From Prochlorococcus marinus str. MIT 9211 (GTDB lineage Bacteria > Cyanobacteriota > Cyanobacteriia > PCC-6307 > Cyanobiaceae), in assembly GCF_000018585.1 (NCBI RefSeq), contig NC_009976.1, positions 248,001 through 312,000 of the forward strand: a stretch of DNA of 64,000 bases. Direction: 5' to 3'. Below the pieces are notes generated by a model. The model was not told the DNA's origin. It saw nothing but the letters and a program-made list of their open reading frames with translations, and searched no databases. The first letter of the stretch is position 1. Each line of letters begins with the position of its first letter. Positions 18,061 to 28,541 of the stretch are shown here, one piece after another. A program made the translations under genes and the position numbers.

Positions 18061-19476
18061 CTATGGTCCTTGGTTAATTAGGTTCCTTACATCTGTTACA
18101 GATCCAGAAATAGCAGCAGCGGCAACCATTGCTGGACTCATTAACAATGTTCTTCCTCTGGCTGATCCTTGTCTTCCTTTAAAGTTCCTATTGCTAGAAC
18201 TAGCGCTTATTTGATTGCCTTCTAATCGATCTGGGTTCATTGCAAGACACATAGAGCAACCTGGCTTTCTCCATTCAAACCCTGCATTTTGAAATAAAAC
18301 ATCTAAACCTTCTGCTTCAGCAGCTTTAGCTACTTTCTCAGAGCCAGGAACTACAAAGGCTTTAATACCCTTAGCCACATGTCTATTTTTAACAATCTTT
18401 GCTGCTGCTTGAAGATCACTTAGGCGGCCATTAGTACAACTTCCTATAAAACAAACGTCTATTCCAAGACCTTCAATAGAGCTTCCTGGATGCAGATTCA
18501 TATAAAGATAAGCTTCTCTTGCTGTTTGTTGGTCACTTGTCTCTAGTGAGTCGACCTTTGGTATTAATTCGTCAATCCCAATCGCTTGGCCGGGTGTAAT
18601 ACCCCAAGTGACTGTTGGGGAGATTTTGCATGCATCAAATTTCACTTCGTCGTCAAAAATCGCATTCTGATCAGAGGCTAATTCCTTCCACCATTGGAGA
18701 GCAGACTCCCATTCCTGGCCAGTTGGTATATAGGGCTTCCCTTCTAAGTAATCAAAGGTTGTTTGATCAGGATTGACATATCCGCATCTTGCTCCACCTT
18801 CTATAGCCATATTGCATATAGTCATTCTCTCTTCCATTGAGAGTTTTTTTATTGCGGGCCCAGCAAACTCATAAGCATATCCAACGCCTCCTTTGACGCC
18901 AAGATGGCGAATTACATGAAGGATAAGATCTTTTGCAAAAACACCATTGGTGAGTTGACCATCTACCCAAATTCTACGAACCTTTAACTTTTTCATTGCC
19001 AGGCTTTGGGTAGCGAGTACATCTCTAACTTGGCTGGTGCCAATCCCAAATGCGATTGCACCAAAAGCTCCATGGGTAGAGGTATGAGAGTCTCCACAAG
19101 CAATCGTCATGCCAGGTTGTGTTAGACCTGATTCTGGTGCCATCACATGGACGATGCCTTGATTCCCTGAACCTATTCCAAATAGTTTGATGTGATGGTT
19201 TGAGCAATTTTTTTCAAGTGTATGAAGCATTTCCTCAGCTAGAGGATCTGAGAAAGGTCTTTGGTGATTTGTAGTGGGTACTATGTGGTCGACGGTTGCA
19301 ATTGTTCTATCAGGACAATTTACGGAGAGTCCTTTTTCTTCTAAAGCTGCAAATGCTTGAGGACTGGTTACTTCATGAATCAAATGAAGCCCAACAAATA
19401 ACTGGGTAGCTCCTCCAGGGAGATCTGCTATCCGATGAAGATCCCAGACTTTGTCGTAGAGCGTTTTTGAGCTCAA
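18061..19476 (-). CDS. leuC: 3-isopropylmalate dehydratase large subunit
   Basis: LeuC carries the [4Fe-4S] cluster of isopropylmalate isomerase, which converts 2- to 3-isopropylmalate. The 471-residue protein shows the aconitase-family segments [31 protein letters not shown], and the cluster ligands in [10 protein letters not shown] and the later [10 protein letters not shown]. The C-terminus has [12 protein letters not shown], typical of LeuC. The start ATG gives [14 protein letters not shown]. It is 24 bases downstream of cinA on the same strand and directly upstream of leuD. Confidence 0.97.
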   Translation of the reverse strand: MSSKTLYDKVWDLHRIADLPGGATQLFVGLHLIHEVTSPQAFAALEEKGLSVNCPDRTIATVDHIVPTTNHQRPFSDPLAEEMLHTLEKNCSNHHIKLFGIGSGNQGIVHVMAPESGLTQPGMTIACGDSHTSTHGAFGAIAFGIGTSQVRDVLATQSLAMKKLKVRRIWVDGQLTNGVFAKDLILHVIRHLGVKGGVGYAYEFAGPAIKKLSMEERMTICNMAIEGGARCGYVNPDQTTFDYLEGKPYIPTGQEWESALQWWKELASDQNAIFDDEVKFDACKISPTVTWGITPGQAIGIDELIPKVDSLETSDQQTAREAYLYMNLHPGSSIEGLGIDVCFIGSCTNGRLSDLQAAAKIVKNRHVAKGIKAFVVPGSEKVAKAAEAEGLDVLFQNAGFEWRKPGCSMCLAMNPDRLEGNQISASSSNRNFKGRQGSARGRTLLMSPAMVAAAAISGSVTDVRNLINQGP

Positions 19477-19500
19477 AGCTTACTCCTTATTAAAGTGACC

Positions 19501-20796
19501 TTAGCTCTGGTTATGCATAAATAAACGCAGTAGGTCGAGGCTTCTAATAACACTCAATTGTTGAATTTCCTCTCTTGTTTTATGCGAACTAAAGTTGACT
19601 TGAATTGATTTAATGATGCTTTGGCTAGCAATTCCAAAATGTACTAGCCCAACAGGCTTGTCTTGGGTTCCTCCAGCTGGTCCTGCAATTCCGGTAATAG
19701 CAAGGCCCCAGTCAGTTTGAAACTTCTCTCGAACCCGTTTAGCCATTTCTTTTGCCACAGAAGAAGAAACAGCTCCATTGCGCTCCAGCATGTCGAGGGG
19801 AACACCCAGGAAATGGTGCTTTATCCAATTGCTGTAAACAATTACCCCTCCTAAGAACACATCCGATGCTCCAGGAATAGATGTTAAAGCAGCTCCAAGT
19901 GCACCCCCAGTACAAGACTCTGCAATCGAAATAGTTTCACTATGCTCTTTTAATGATTTAATAACGACTGAAGCTAACGTTTCATCATTAGAACCGAAAT
20001 AAAACTTTTTCCCTATTTTTAATAATTTAGTTTCAATAGGCATGATTAACTTTTTTGCATCTCTATGATTCTTGGCTTTTGCTGTGATACGTAATTTTAC
20101 TTCACCTAATGATGCATATGGTGCAATAGTAGGATTTTCCCCTGACATAATATCGCCAACTTTCTCTGCTAAAGATGATTCGCTAATCCCTGTAAATTTA
20201 AGTGTCTTGCTCATAATCACATCTTTAATTAATAAGTTACTTTTTAGCCAATTTATCGCATTTATAGAAAACATTTTTTCCATTTCAGATGGCACACCAG
20301 GCAAGCTAATTATTGTAAATCCAGGCTTTGGATCCCAAATGATTCCAGGCGCAGTACCTGTTGGATTTTGAATTAAATCTGCACCTTCTGGGTGAAGTGC
20401 TTGTGTTTTGTTTATGGTAGGCATCTTTTCTGAAGATAATTTATACTTTTCTTCGAGATCTATTAAGATTTCTTTGCTTTCGACAAGTCGAGTATTAAAT
20501 GCAGTAGCTATTGCTTCTGTAGTTAAATCATCAGGTGTTGGGCCTAAACCGCCAGTAGTTATTAATATCCTGCTGCGATTAGAAATTTCTTGAATGGTTT
20601 GCTTGATTCTTTCTAAATTATCACCAACAACTGTTTGGCGAAAATGTTCTAATCCTATAGAGGCTAATTGCTCTGCTAACCATTTTGCATTACTATTTAA
20701 AATGCTACCAAGAAGCAACTCACTGCCTATACAAAGGATTTCGACTGAATTTTCTTTATCTTTACTGTTTAATTGATTGCTCACTAGCTCAGTCAT
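19501..20796 (-). CDS. cinA: CinA-family protein (NMN amidohydrolase/ADP-ribose pyrophosphatase type)
   Basis: The N-terminal MoaB/MogA-like domain ([35 protein letters not shown]) is joined to a C-terminal CinA domain ([40 protein letters not shown]). Studied CinA proteins deamidate nicotinamide mononucleotide and hydrolyse ADP-ribose, recycling pyridine nucleotides. The frame is open to 20823, but I choose ATG 20796 ([15 protein letters not shown]), which overlaps the glyA end by only eight bases and yields about 431 residues, near family length. The gene order glyA-cinA-leuC-leuD on one strand suggests a single transcript. Confidence 0.9.
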   Translation of the reverse strand: MTELVSNQLNSKDKENSVEILCIGSELLLGSILNSNAKWLAEQLASIGLEHFRQTVVGDNLERIKQTIQEISNRSRILITTGGLGPTPDDLTTEAIATAFNTRLVESKEILIDLEEKYKLSSEKMPTINKTQALHPEGADLIQNPTGTAPGIIWDPKPGFTIISLPGVPSEMEKMFSINAINWLKSNLLIKDVIMSKTLKFTGISESSLAEKVGDIMSGENPTIAPYASLGEVKLRITAKAKNHRDAKKLIMPIETKLLKIGKKFYFGSNDETLASVVIKSLKEHSETISIAESCTGGALGAALTSIPGASDVFLGGVIVYSNWIKHHFLGVPLDMLERNGAVSSSVAKEMAKRVREKFQTDWGLAITGIAGPAGGTQDKPVGLVHFGIASQSIIKSIQVNFSSHKTREEIQQLSVIRSLDLLRLFMHNQS

Positions 20797-22039
20797 ATAG
20801 CGGGAATCGATTGCATAAATCAAGAACCCTTTGCTGACATTTGTTTTTTAATATTAAGTCCGTTGGGTTTAACAGGCGATCAGCGATCAAATCTGCGACT
20901 TCTAAGAATGCTGGCTCATCAAAACCTCGAGTGGTTAATGCTGCAGTACCTAATCTGAGCCCACTAGTTACGAATGGGGATTTTGGATCAAAAGGGACCG
21001 TATTCTTATTGGTAGTGACATTTATTGCACTAACAAGTGAATCAGCTTCTTTCCCAGTCATATCAATACTTCTTAGATCTAGAAGAACAATGTGGTTATC
21101 AGTTCCATTGCTTACAACTGCTATGCCTCTATCTTGCATTCGTTTTGCAAGAGCTTTTGAATTTTTCACAAGTTGTTCGCAATAGGAACTAAACCCTGGC
21201 TTCAAGGCTTCTCCAAAAGCCACTGCTTTTGCCGCAATAACATGCTCCAGTGGACCTCCTTGACTGCCAGGAAATACGGCCTTGTCAAATCTTTTGCCAA
21301 ATTCTGCATTTCTGCAGAGTATTAACCCGCCTCTAGGCCCTCGAAGTGTTTTATGGGTCGTTGTGGTAACCACATCGCAATGGGGTATTGGACTTGGATG
21401 GATTCCAGTTGCAACCAGCCCTGCGATATGGGCCATATCTGCTAACAAATATGCTCCAACTTCATCTGCAATTGATCTAAAAGCTAAAAAATCAATATTT
21501 CTTGGATAAGCAGAGTATCCACAAATTATTAATTTTGGTCGATTTTTTAGAGCAATTTCACGGACATTCTCCATTTCAAGTCTTTGTGTCTCTTTATCTA
21601 CTCCGTAATGAATAGCTTTAAACCATTTGCCACTAACGTTCACTGGAGAACCATGAGTTAAATGGCCACCATGGGAAAGGTCCATTCCCATAATTTTTTC
21701 GCCAGGTTCCAAGAGAGATAGGAATACCGAGAAATTAGCCTGGGCTCCACTATGAGGTTGAACATTTGCCCATTCGGCTTTAAATAATTGCTTGGCTCTT
21801 TCAATTGCTAAACCTTCAATCTTATCAATGTGTTCACAGCCTCCGTAGTAGCGCTTATTTGGAAGACCTTCTGCATATTTATTGGTTAAAACAGACCCCT
21901 GAGCTTCCATTACTGCTTTGGAGGTAAAGTTCTCGCTTGCAATAAGCTCCAAGTGATTCTCTTGCCGTTTACTTTCTTCTTGTATTAGAGAGGCAATATT
22001 TGGATCAGCATCCTCTAGAGCGGAATTAATATGAGTCAA
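20789..22039 (-). CDS. glyA: Serine hydroxymethyltransferase
   Basis: GlyA transfers the serine hydroxymethyl group to tetrahydrofolate, supplying glycine and one-carbon units for purine and thymidylate synthesis. It is a PLP enzyme of 416 residues. The PLP lysine lies in [16 protein letters not shown]. The family opening ELIASENF, the YYGG segment and the [11 protein letters not shown] region are conserved. It starts with ATG ([14 protein letters not shown]). It is upstream of cinA with an eight-base overlap, and tRNA-Arg lies upstream on the same strand. Confidence 0.97.
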   Translation of the reverse strand: MTHINSALEDADPNIASLIQEESKRQENHLELIASENFTSKAVMEAQGSVLTNKYAEGLPNKRYYGGCEHIDKIEGLAIERAKQLFKAEWANVQPHSGAQANFSVFLSLLEPGEKIMGMDLSHGGHLTHGSPVNVSGKWFKAIHYGVDKETQRLEMENVREIALKNRPKLIICGYSAYPRNIDFLAFRSIADEVGAYLLADMAHIAGLVATGIHPSPIPHCDVVTTTTHKTLRGPRGGLILCRNAEFGKRFDKAVFPGSQGGPLEHVIAAKAVAFGEALKPGFSSYCEQLVKNSKALAKRMQDRGIAVVSNGTDNHIVLLDLRSIDMTGKEADSLVSAINVTTNKNTVPFDPKSPFVTSGLRLGTAALTTRGFDEPAFLEVADLIADRLLNPTDLILKNKCQQRVLDLCNRFPLYD

Positions 22040-22150
22040 TTAAAAAGCCTCTTCTTTTTTAATCGGATAGTAAGCAAAGCATCAAGCTTTGCAAAAAAAA
22101 CTTCCTCTTATTTTTCTTTTAGATGCTGATCTCAGCAAAAACCTTTGAAA

Positions 22151-22224
22151 CGCGCCTGGAGAGATTCGAACTCCCGACCCTCTGATCCGTAGTCAGATGC
22201 TCTAATCCGCTGAGCTACAGGCGC
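22151..22224 (-). tRNA. tRNA-Arg (anticodon ACG)
   Basis: The minus-strand sequence folds to a standard cloverleaf. The acceptor GCGCCTG pairs with CAGGCGC, the D arm contains AGCTCAGCGGATTAGAGC and the T arm contains GTTCGAAT. The anticodon loop CTACGGA within the stem TCTGA/TCAGA gives ACG, expected to be edited to ICG and read CGU, CGC and CGA. The discriminator is G. CCA is not encoded. Confidence 0.96.
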
Positions 22225-22314
22225 AATAAACAATTAATAAGAACTTATTTAAGTCCCTTTAGTCAACTATATTGATGTTTATAGCTTCAAAATCATATAA
22301 ATACTGAAAAATTT

Positions 22315-22575
22315 ATGCCAATCAAGTGGTATGGAACGGGAAATCAATCAGATCCTCTCTATTTGCATTTCTCTCGAATAGTTAATTTGACTCTTCATAC
22401 GATGGCTTTTGCCGCAGTAAATAGTGGTCTTTGGTTCTTTCAGCAAATCAAGCACCCCTGGACCAATCTTCAATTTTTTACTGGGTTTTGGCTGGTTTTG
22501 TTAGGTTTACATCTAACTATTGTGATTCTCAAACGACCTTCACAGGCAAAAGACCCTCTCCTAAAAAAGAGTTGA
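22315..22575 (+). CDS. Small two-helix membrane protein, unknown function
   Basis: An 86-residue protein with two hydrophobic segments (about 24-44 LTLHTMAFAAVNSGLWFFQ and 53-71). These are separated by a QQIKHPWTNL loop, followed by a basic tail (KRPSQAKDPLLKKS). I recall similar small proteins in picocyanobacteria but no family name. The start is ATG, about 90 bases downstream of the tRNA-Arg gene in the opposite direction. The next gene begins 30 bases later on the same strand. Confidence 0.75.
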   Translation: MPIKWYGTGNQSDPLYLHFSRIVNLTLHTMAFAAVNSGLWFFQQIKHPWTNLQFFTGFWLVLLGLHLTIVILKRPSQAKDPLLKKS

Positions 22576-22604
22576 ACGGCATCTACTGCAGCAAAATTTT
22601 TTTC

Positions 22605-22895
22605 ATGACTATTGATTCCAATCAACTCAGGGATATACAGAATGCGATCTCAGATCGTATTTATATCCAAATTGAGAACTGGAATCTTTATTTGGGAGAT
22701 GCTGGTCTTTCACAAAAGTTAGCTATTGAATGCAAAGCAAATCTGGATAATGGTTCAGCTGTTGCTGCGCGAAAAGCAATTGAGGCTGTTCAAGTTCGTC
22801 TTGGTGGCGGGAATACACAATTGCCGTTAGCAAGATTAATTTCTTCAGCGCAAATTTTTGAACTTGAAGAGATTTTGGACCCCTACTGCAGATAA
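22605..22895 (+). CDS. DUF3181-like small protein
   Basis: I choose ATG 22605 (MTIDSNQLRDIQNAISDRIY), giving 96 residues. A longer frame upstream overlaps the preceding gene and has no family character. The segments SDRIYIQIENWNLYLGDAGLS and VQVRLGGGNTQLPLARLI match the cyanobacterial family DUF3181 as I remember it, including the basic/glycine VRLGGG stretch. It is a soluble helical protein of unknown function, and lies in a cluster of three small genes reading in the same direction. Confidence 0.75.
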   Translation: MTIDSNQLRDIQNAISDRIYIQIENWNLYLGDAGLSQKLAIECKANLDNGSAVAARKAIEAVQVRLGGGNTQLPLARLISSAQIFELEEILDPYCR

Positions 22896-22919
22896 TGTTG
22901 CTTTACTTACAACCCCATC

Positions 22920-23183
22920 GTGCTCATTATTGAGGTCACAAATGCTCGAGAAGTCGTTCGCAAACGCATCGGGCGACTAGGCGAACGACTTATAGGGAAA
23001 GTTGTTGATCCAGAGTCTCAGGTGGAAAAAGCATTGATCCAGGAAATGGAAACGGCATTTCAAGAGTTTGGGATTGAAGCTCGAATACTTTCAGTTCAGG
23101 GTCCAAGGCTTGAAGGCAGTGAATCTATTGAGTTCCCGATTCATGTGAGAGAAGAGCGTGATATAAAGCTTAAGGATGGTTGA
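22920..23183 (+). CDS. Small conserved protein, unknown function
   Basis: An 87-residue soluble protein from GTG 22920. The N-terminus is basic and may bind nucleic acid or a membrane surface (REVVRKRIGRLGERLIG). A helical middle (ESQVEKALIQEMETAFQEFG) is followed by two strands (EARILSVQGPRL, ESIEFPIHVREER). I do not recognise a named family. The last 14 bases overlap the murJ stop in convergent orientation. It follows the DUF3181-like gene by 24 bases and is probably in the same transcript. Confidence 0.7.
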   Translation: MLIIEVTNAREVVRKRIGRLGERLIGKVVDPESQVEKALIQEMETAFQEFGIEARILSVQGPRLEGSESIEFPIHVREERDIKLKDG

Positions 23184-24777
23184 TTTTATTTTCAAAAAGA
23201 ATCATTAATTCATTTACTTCTTTGATATGTAACACTATTCCACTTCTTACAAAGATAATGAGACCGCATAATATTGCAAGAGTTAATTTGACTAATTCAA
23301 AAATGTAAATAGAAGAAAAAATTGATATTGAATTAATTGCCCAAGCTATTAATCCTGAGAATAATCCACAAATAATAAGTTTTAGGATATTAATGCTTAA
23401 TTTTTTTAAAGGGATGTCATTTAGCTTTTGATTTAATTTCAGTAGAAGACCTATACAAGTAAAAATATTTACCCCGACTGTAGCAAGTACAATTCCTTGT
23501 ACTCCAAAATCAATTGATAATTGATGCCCCCAAGGTGATGGAGCTCCAATAAGAAACCAATCTAGAAATATATTTAAAATTATTCCTGCAAAAGAAAAAC
23601 TAAAAGGTGTTTTGCCATCACCAATTGCATAAAAAACTCTAACTAATAGATCCCTACCTAGGTAGGCTGGCATTCCAATACCATAAGCTACAAGGAGGCT
23701 TCCGACAAGATCAATTGCTTGAGAATCAAAAGCACCTCTACCGTAAATTAGAGATACTATTGAAGTTCCTACGCTTATGAAAAGTGATCCTAATCCAATC
23801 ATACTTACCGAAGAAAGCATTATGCTTTGACTTATTTTTTTTATTAATTCTGGTTTGTCTTCAACTTTTGTGAGTTTGGCAAAAGTTGGCAAGAAAGGTA
23901 TTAAAAGTGCGTTAGATATTAAACCTAAAGGTGCCTGTATTAAAAAGTTTGCATAACCTAAACCTGAAGCTGCACCTATAATATTTGAAGCAAAAAATAG
24001 ATCTGTTACTACATTGACTTGTAACATTCCTGAAGACAGAATTGCAGGTGTCAGTATTCTCCATACTTCTTTAACTCCTGGATGACTCCAATCCCAAGAT
24101 AATTTTAATTTAATTAGCCCCTTTCTTATTAATGAGGGTATTTGTAAGAGAAATTGCAATAAGGCACCTAATAGGGTCGCCTGTGCAAGGATTATTCCTC
24201 CTCTGAGACTAAGTTCTACAGAATCTTTTGTTGGACCATAATATATCCAAAAAGAGCCAGAAAATATTATTAAAACTATACTCGAGATTATTGGAGATAT
24301 AGAAGGTAGAAAGAACTCATTAGTCGCATTTAGTGCGCCAAAACTAATACCAATTAATCCAGAAAACAGCAGAATTGGGGACATTATTTCCAGTTGCTTA
24401 GTCGCTATTTCATGGGTTTCAAGGCTTAGCCCAGGCCCAATTACCTTTATGATTGGATCTGCTGCAATGAATAAAATGATACTAATTATTATCAATAAAA
24501 GACTTATTAAAGTGTTAATTGATGAAAGTATATAAGCTTTCTCCTTTTTACTACTTCTGCTTAAGACTGTAACTATTGAATTGTGAAGGGGACCATTAAT
24601 ACCTCCAATCAGAATTAGGAAAAAACCTGGTATTACATATGCATAGTTATAAGCGTCATATGCTGCACCCACTCCAAATGCACCTGCAACAACAAGTTGA
24701 CGGATTAACCCACCAGACTTGCTAAGCAGAGTTCCTAAACTAACTATTCCAGCGATTTTTCTAAGTGATCTTTTCAT
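23170..24777 (-). CDS. murJ: Lipid II flippase MurJ (MviN family)
   Basis: A 535-residue membrane protein with about 13-14 hydrophobic segments, as in MurJ, which moves lipid-linked peptidoglycan precursors across the inner membrane. The N-terminal SLGTLLSKSGGLIRQLVVAGAFG is the family hallmark, with the conserved Arg and the AYDAYNYAYVIPGF loop. Further markers are PAILSSGMLQVNVV and GRGAFDSQA. It begins with ATG (MKRSLRKIAGIVS). It converges on the small gene at 22920 and is divergent from sfsA. Confidence 0.93.
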   Translation of the reverse strand: MKRSLRKIAGIVSLGTLLSKSGGLIRQLVVAGAFGVGAAYDAYNYAYVIPGFFLILIGGINGPLHNSIVTVLSRSSKKEKAYILSSINTLISLLLIIISIILFIAADPIIKVIGPGLSLETHEIATKQLEIMSPILLFSGLIGISFGALNATNEFFLPSISPIISSIVLIIFSGSFWIYYGPTKDSVELSLRGGIILAQATLLGALLQFLLQIPSLIRKGLIKLKLSWDWSHPGVKEVWRILTPAILSSGMLQVNVVTDLFFASNIIGAASGLGYANFLIQAPLGLISNALLIPFLPTFAKLTKVEDKPELIKKISQSIMLSSVSMIGLGSLFISVGTSIVSLIYGRGAFDSQAIDLVGSLLVAYGIGMPAYLGRDLLVRVFYAIGDGKTPFSFSFAGIILNIFLDWFLIGAPSPWGHQLSIDFGVQGIVLATVGVNIFTCIGLLLKLNQKLNDIPLKKLSINILKLIICGLFSGLIAWAINSISIFSSIYIFELVKLTLAILCGLIIFVRSGIVLHIKEVNELMILFENKINHP

Positions 24778-24861
24778 ACTTTTTCTAGAAAAAAGGGGAT
24801 CAATTATTTAGGTGTTTTTTCGATCTATTCTCTCAATGTATTGCAAGGAAATCTGATTTCC

Positions 24862-25632
24862 ATGATTGGCAAGAGTCTTCTAACTTTCTCTACTCTTAAT
24901 GAAGGCATTTTATTAAAGCGATATAAGCGTTTTTTGGCTGATGTTGAACTTGATACTGGACATATAGTCACTGCACATTGCGCAAATACTGGACCTATGA
25001 CTGGGGTCTTAAAGCCAGGCGGTCGGGTTAGAGTCAGATACGCACCATCTCCTTCCCGCAAACTTTCTTGGTCTTGGGAGCAAGCTCAAGTTGTCAATCA
25101 GGCTGGAAATCGTATTTGGGTTGGCGTTAATACAGCATTGCCAAACAAGATTGTTCGACTAGCTATTGAAGCAGGCTGTTTTAGAGAAGCATTAGGAGAA
25201 ATTGCTCGAATTCGCAATGAAGTTAAATATGGAAGGACTGGGAATAGTCGTATAGATCTTCTTTTAACTCCTGGAGAAAATAATTGTGATCAGCGTCAAA
25301 TATTTCTTGAGATTAAAAACACTACTTGGACTGATGGTTCATTGGCTCTTTTCCCTGACACAGTTACGGAAAGAGGTCAAAAGCATTTACAGGAAATGAT
25401 TGATGTTCTGCCTAATGCAAGAGCATTACTGGTTCCATGTATTAGTAGGAATGATGTTGACTTGTTTGCCCCTGGGGATGCTGCTGATCCTATATATGGC
25501 AATCTGTTTAGACAAGCTTTAAGCGAGGGGGTGGAGGTTATGCCTTGTTGTTTTGGTTTCTTCAGTGACCATATTACGTGGGAAGGCATGCGCCCGTTTA
25601 GAGAAACTCAAACAATTTTTCCCTTGCCCTAG
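24862..25632 (+). CDS. sfsA: SfsA family protein
   Basis: SfsA was named for stimulating maltose fermentation in E. coli; its biochemical role is unclear, and it is often described as a DNA-binding or nuclease-like protein. The sequence has LLKRYKRFLADVEL, TAHCANTGPMTG, YGRTGNSRIDLLL and the FLEIKNTTW segment with DTVTERGQKHL, which are the conserved blocks. I prefer ATG 24862 (MIGKSLLTFSTLNEG, 256 residues); TTG 24841 would add seven residues. It is divergent from murJ and is followed by amt1. Confidence 0.92.
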   Translation: MIGKSLLTFSTLNEGILLKRYKRFLADVELDTGHIVTAHCANTGPMTGVLKPGGRVRVRYAPSPSRKLSWSWEQAQVVNQAGNRIWVGVNTALPNKIVRLAIEAGCFREALGEIARIRNEVKYGRTGNSRIDLLLTPGENNCDQRQIFLEIKNTTWTDGSLALFPDTVTERGQKHLQEMIDVLPNARALLVPCISRNDVDLFAPGDAADPIYGNLFRQALSEGVEVMPCCFGFFSDHITWEGMRPFRETQTIFPLP

Positions 25633-25691
25633 AATGATCAAATGAAAAAGCTAACTGATACCTTTGTTAAATCCAACAAATAACTAAATTC

Positions 25692-25705
25692 GTATAAACG
25701 ATTAC
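25692..25705 (+). promoter_or_regulatory. NtcA box upstream of amt1
   Basis: The sequence GTATAAACGATTAC is a perfect match to the NtcA consensus GTA-N8-TAC. It lies about 85 bases before the chosen amt1 start. A -10-like element follows at about the right distance: TATTTA begins 24 bases later, or TAGAAT (matching TAN3T) 28 bases later. This is the arrangement of class II NtcA-activated promoters, and ammonium transporters are classical NtcA targets. ntcA itself is encoded 14 kb upstream. Confidence 0.8.
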
Positions 25706-25790
25706 CAGAAGGATTACAAGATTTCTCCATATTTAGAATTGTACTTTCTGAGTTTCGTTGAACTCAGCTTTTTGCAGTTTTTGTTTTTTT

Positions 25791-27221
25791 ATGACTTCTG
25801 CTTTGCAGACTCCCTCAAGTCGTCGAGTTGAACGACTTCAAGAGGCAAGTCTATTAAGAGGGCCGATGCTTCTTTTGAAGAGCATAAGAGGATTTAATTC
25901 TCGTAGTTCTTTAATTTGGCTTGCTTGTGTCCCTCTTGCCCTATTTGGTTTAGGACTATTTAACCTTTCAGCGCATGCAGGAGATTTTGCGCTTACCACT
26001 CAAGCACTTGCAGACAATCTTTGGATAATGGTTGCCGCAGTGTTAGTAATTTTCATGAATGCAGGCTTTGCGATGGTGGAAGCCGGCATGTGTAGGCAGA
26101 AAAATGCTGTCAACATTCTTGCTAAGAACCTAATAGTGTTTACTCTTGCAGTATCTGCTTATTGGTTTATTGGGTATAAATTGATGTATACAGGCTCTTG
26201 GGTCATTCCAGGGGTTTTGAAATTAGGTACTCCTTTCTTTAATCCAGCACCTACTGATCCAGCTGGATTGGTTCCAAGTATTGACTTTCTGTTCCAAGCT
26301 GCTTTTGCTGGTACAGCCGCAACGATTGTTTCAGGAGTAGTTGCTGAAAGAATCAAGTTTGGTGAGTTTGTCGTTTTTTCATTAGTCCTTACAGCAGTTA
26401 TTTATCCGATTGCTGGATCTTGGCAATGGAATGGTGATGGATGGTTGGCTCAGTTGGGTTTTTATGACTTTGCAGGATCTAGTATTGTTCACTCAGTTGG
26501 AGCATGGGCTGGCCTTATTGGTGCAATTGCTTTAGGTCCACGGATTGGAAAATTTGTGGATGGTAGGTCTCAGGCTTTACCAGGGCACAATATGGCTATT
26601 GCAACTCTTGGAGCATTGATCCTTTGGATTGGTTGGTATGGATTCAATGGCGGCTCAGTGCTTGCTTTTAACGAAGCAGTTCCATATGTCGCTGTTACAA
26701 CTACTCTTGGTGCTGCTGGTGGAGGTATAGCAGCCACATTGTTGAGTCAGTTAAATACTGGAAAACCAGATTTAACAATGACTATCAATGGCATTTTGGC
26801 AGGGCTCGTAAGTGTTACTGCTGGCGCGGATGGACTTAGCTTGTGGTCTTCTTGGCTTGTCGGAGCAATCGGTGGACTTCTAGTTGTTTGGTCAGTTGCT
26901 TTTGTTGATGGTCTTCAGATCGATGACCCTGTTGGGGCTGTTTCAGTGCATGGTACATGTGGGGTATGGGGAACTCTTGCTGTTGGCCTTTTTTATGGAG
27001 GAAAAGGAGTTTTTGCAGGAGGCACTCTTTCTCAGCTTTTAATTCAAGCTGTTGGTGCAGCAAGCTATGCAATTTTCACAATTCTTACTTGCTGGATAGC
27101 TTGGTCAATTATTGGAGGCTTCTTTGGAGGTATTCGAGTTACAGAGGAAGAGGAGCTCAAAGGCCTTGATATTGGTGAGCATGGAATGGAAGCATATCCA
27201 GACTTTGCTTCAGCTCAATAA
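25791..27221 (+). CDS. amt1: Ammonium transporter Amt1
   Basis: An Amt/Rh family channel for ammonium uptake, with 11 membrane helices after an N-terminal extension that ends in a likely signal peptide (SLIWLACVPLALFGLGLFNLSAHAG). Family marks include the DNLWIMVAAVLVIFMNAGFAMVEAG first helix, the twin pore His region (DFAGSSIVHSVG and later AVSVHGTCGVWG) and GFNGGSVLAFN. I choose ATG 25791 (MTSALQTPSSRR); TTG 25758 and ATG 25866 are other options. A perfect NtcA box lies upstream and a strong terminator downstream, so it looks monocistronic and nitrogen-regulated. Confidence 0.95.
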   Translation: MTSALQTPSSRRVERLQEASLLRGPMLLLKSIRGFNSRSSLIWLACVPLALFGLGLFNLSAHAGDFALTTQALADNLWIMVAAVLVIFMNAGFAMVEAGMCRQKNAVNILAKNLIVFTLAVSAYWFIGYKLMYTGSWVIPGVLKLGTPFFNPAPTDPAGLVPSIDFLFQAAFAGTAATIVSGVVAERIKFGEFVVFSLVLTAVIYPIAGSWQWNGDGWLAQLGFYDFAGSSIVHSVGAWAGLIGAIALGPRIGKFVDGRSQALPGHNMAIATLGALILWIGWYGFNGGSVLAFNEAVPYVAVTTTLGAAGGGIAATLLSQLNTGKPDLTMTINGILAGLVSVTAGADGLSLWSSWLVGAIGGLLVVWSVAFVDGLQIDDPVGAVSVHGTCGVWGTLAVGLFYGGKGVFAGGTLSQLLIQAVGAASYAIFTILTCWIAWSIIGGFFGGIRVTEEEELKGLDIGEHGMEAYPDFASAQ

Positions 27222-27243
27222 TTGAATCTGACGATTTAATTTT

Positions 27244-27273
27244 AAAAAGCCTGGCTTTACGCCAGGCTTTTTT
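27244..27273 (+). terminator. Rho-independent terminator after amt1
   Basis: A perfect 12-base-pair inverted repeat, AAAAAGCCTGGC and GCCAGGCTTTTT, encloses a five-base loop (TTTAC) and runs into six Ts. It begins about 20 bases after the amt1 stop. It is nearly symmetric, but ispH starts downstream in the same direction, so its main job should be to end the amt1 transcript. Confidence 0.93.
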
Positions 27274-27326
27274 GTGTTTTCTTTCAATTCCTAATAGAGT
27301 CTTTGAAATAGACTGGTTTAATTGAG

Positions 27327-28541
27327 ATGGATACTCAAGCTTTTAAGAGATCTCTTCATCATTCAGATAGATATAATCGAAGGGGGTTTGAATCTCCTAC
27401 AAAAAGAGCCCAGGCTCTTGAAAAGGCTTATCAAAGTAATTTGATTGGATCGATTAGAGATAATGGATATTTATTTGAGCACGGCAGATTACGGGTAAAG
27501 CTTGCAGAGGCATTTGGCTTTTGTTGGGGAGTAGAACGAGCAGTTGCAATGGCCTATGAAACAAGAAGACATTACCCCAAGGAAAGTATTTGGATTACTA
27601 ATGAGATTATTCACAATCCTTCGGTGAATGATCACTTGAGAAATATGAATGTGCGATTTATTTCAGCTGAAAAAGGAATTAAAAATTTCTCTTCTGTCCA
27701 AGAAGGTGATGTCGTCATACTGCCTGCATTTGGAGCAACAGTTCAAGAGATGAAGCTCTTGCATGAGCGTGGTTGTCACATTATTGATACAACTTGTCCT
27801 TGGGTCTCAAAGGTTTGGCATACCGTTGAGAAGCATAAGAAACATGAATTCACTTCGATTATTCATGGCAAAGTAAAACATGAGGAAACTCTTGCAACAA
27901 GCTCTTTTGCAGGTACCTATCTTGTTGTACTTGATCTCGAAGAGGCTCAATACGTAGCTAATTATATTCTGGGTAAAGGAGATAGAGAAGAGTTCCTGAA
28001 AAGGTTTTCCAAAGCTTCATCTCAAGGCTTTGACCCAGATAGAGATCTTCAAAGACTTGGAGTTGCTAATCAGACAACCATGCTAAAAAGTGAAACCGAG
28101 GAAATTGGCCGTTTATTTGAGAAAACCATGCTTCGTAAGTATGGTCCAGCTGAATTAACTGAGCATTTTTTAGCTTTTAATACTATTTGTGATGCTACTG
28201 AAGAGCGGCAGGATGCAATGTTCTCGCTGGTTGATGAGCCTTTAGATCTACTTGTAGTTATTGGAGGTTTTAACTCTTCAAATACCACGCATCTTCAAGA
28301 AATTGCTATCAGCAGAGGTATTCGCTCTTTTCATATCGATACTCCAGAGAGGATAGGTGATCAAGAAAATACTATTACGCACAAACCTTTAGGAGATGAT
28401 TTAATAACTGAGAAGAATTTTTTGCCTGAAGGAAATATAAGTGTCGGCATTACATCTGGTGCATCAACCCCAGATAGAGTGGTTGAACATGTAATTCATA
28501 AGCTTATTAATCTTAGCGAGGAGAAGGCTTTTGTGGATTAA
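27327..28541 (+). CDS. ispH: 4-hydroxy-3-methylbut-2-enyl diphosphate reductase
   Basis: IspH (LytB) makes IPP and DMAPP in the last step of the MEP pathway, feeding carotenoids, chlorophyll phytyl chains and quinones. The three cluster-ligating cysteines are in [21 protein letters not shown] and [11 protein letters not shown]. At 404 residues it is the longer cyanobacterial/plant type, with an N-terminal extension ([18 protein letters not shown]) and a large insert relative to E. coli. The start ATG is about 55 bases after the amt1 terminator. Confidence 0.95.
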   Translation: MDTQAFKRSLHHSDRYNRRGFESPTKRAQALEKAYQSNLIGSIRDNGYLFEHGRLRVKLAEAFGFCWGVERAVAMAYETRRHYPKESIWITNEIIHNPSVNDHLRNMNVRFISAEKGIKNFSSVQEGDVVILPAFGATVQEMKLLHERGCHIIDTTCPWVSKVWHTVEKHKKHEFTSIIHGKVKHEETLATSSFAGTYLVVLDLEEAQYVANYILGKGDREEFLKRFSKASSQGFDPDRDLQRLGVANQTTMLKSETEEIGRLFEKTMLRKYGPAELTEHFLAFNTICDATEERQDAMFSLVDEPLDLLVVIGGFNSSNTTHLQEIAISRGIRSFHIDTPERIGDQENTITHKPLGDDLITEKNFLPEGNISVGITSGASTPDRVVEHVIHKLINLSEEKAFVD

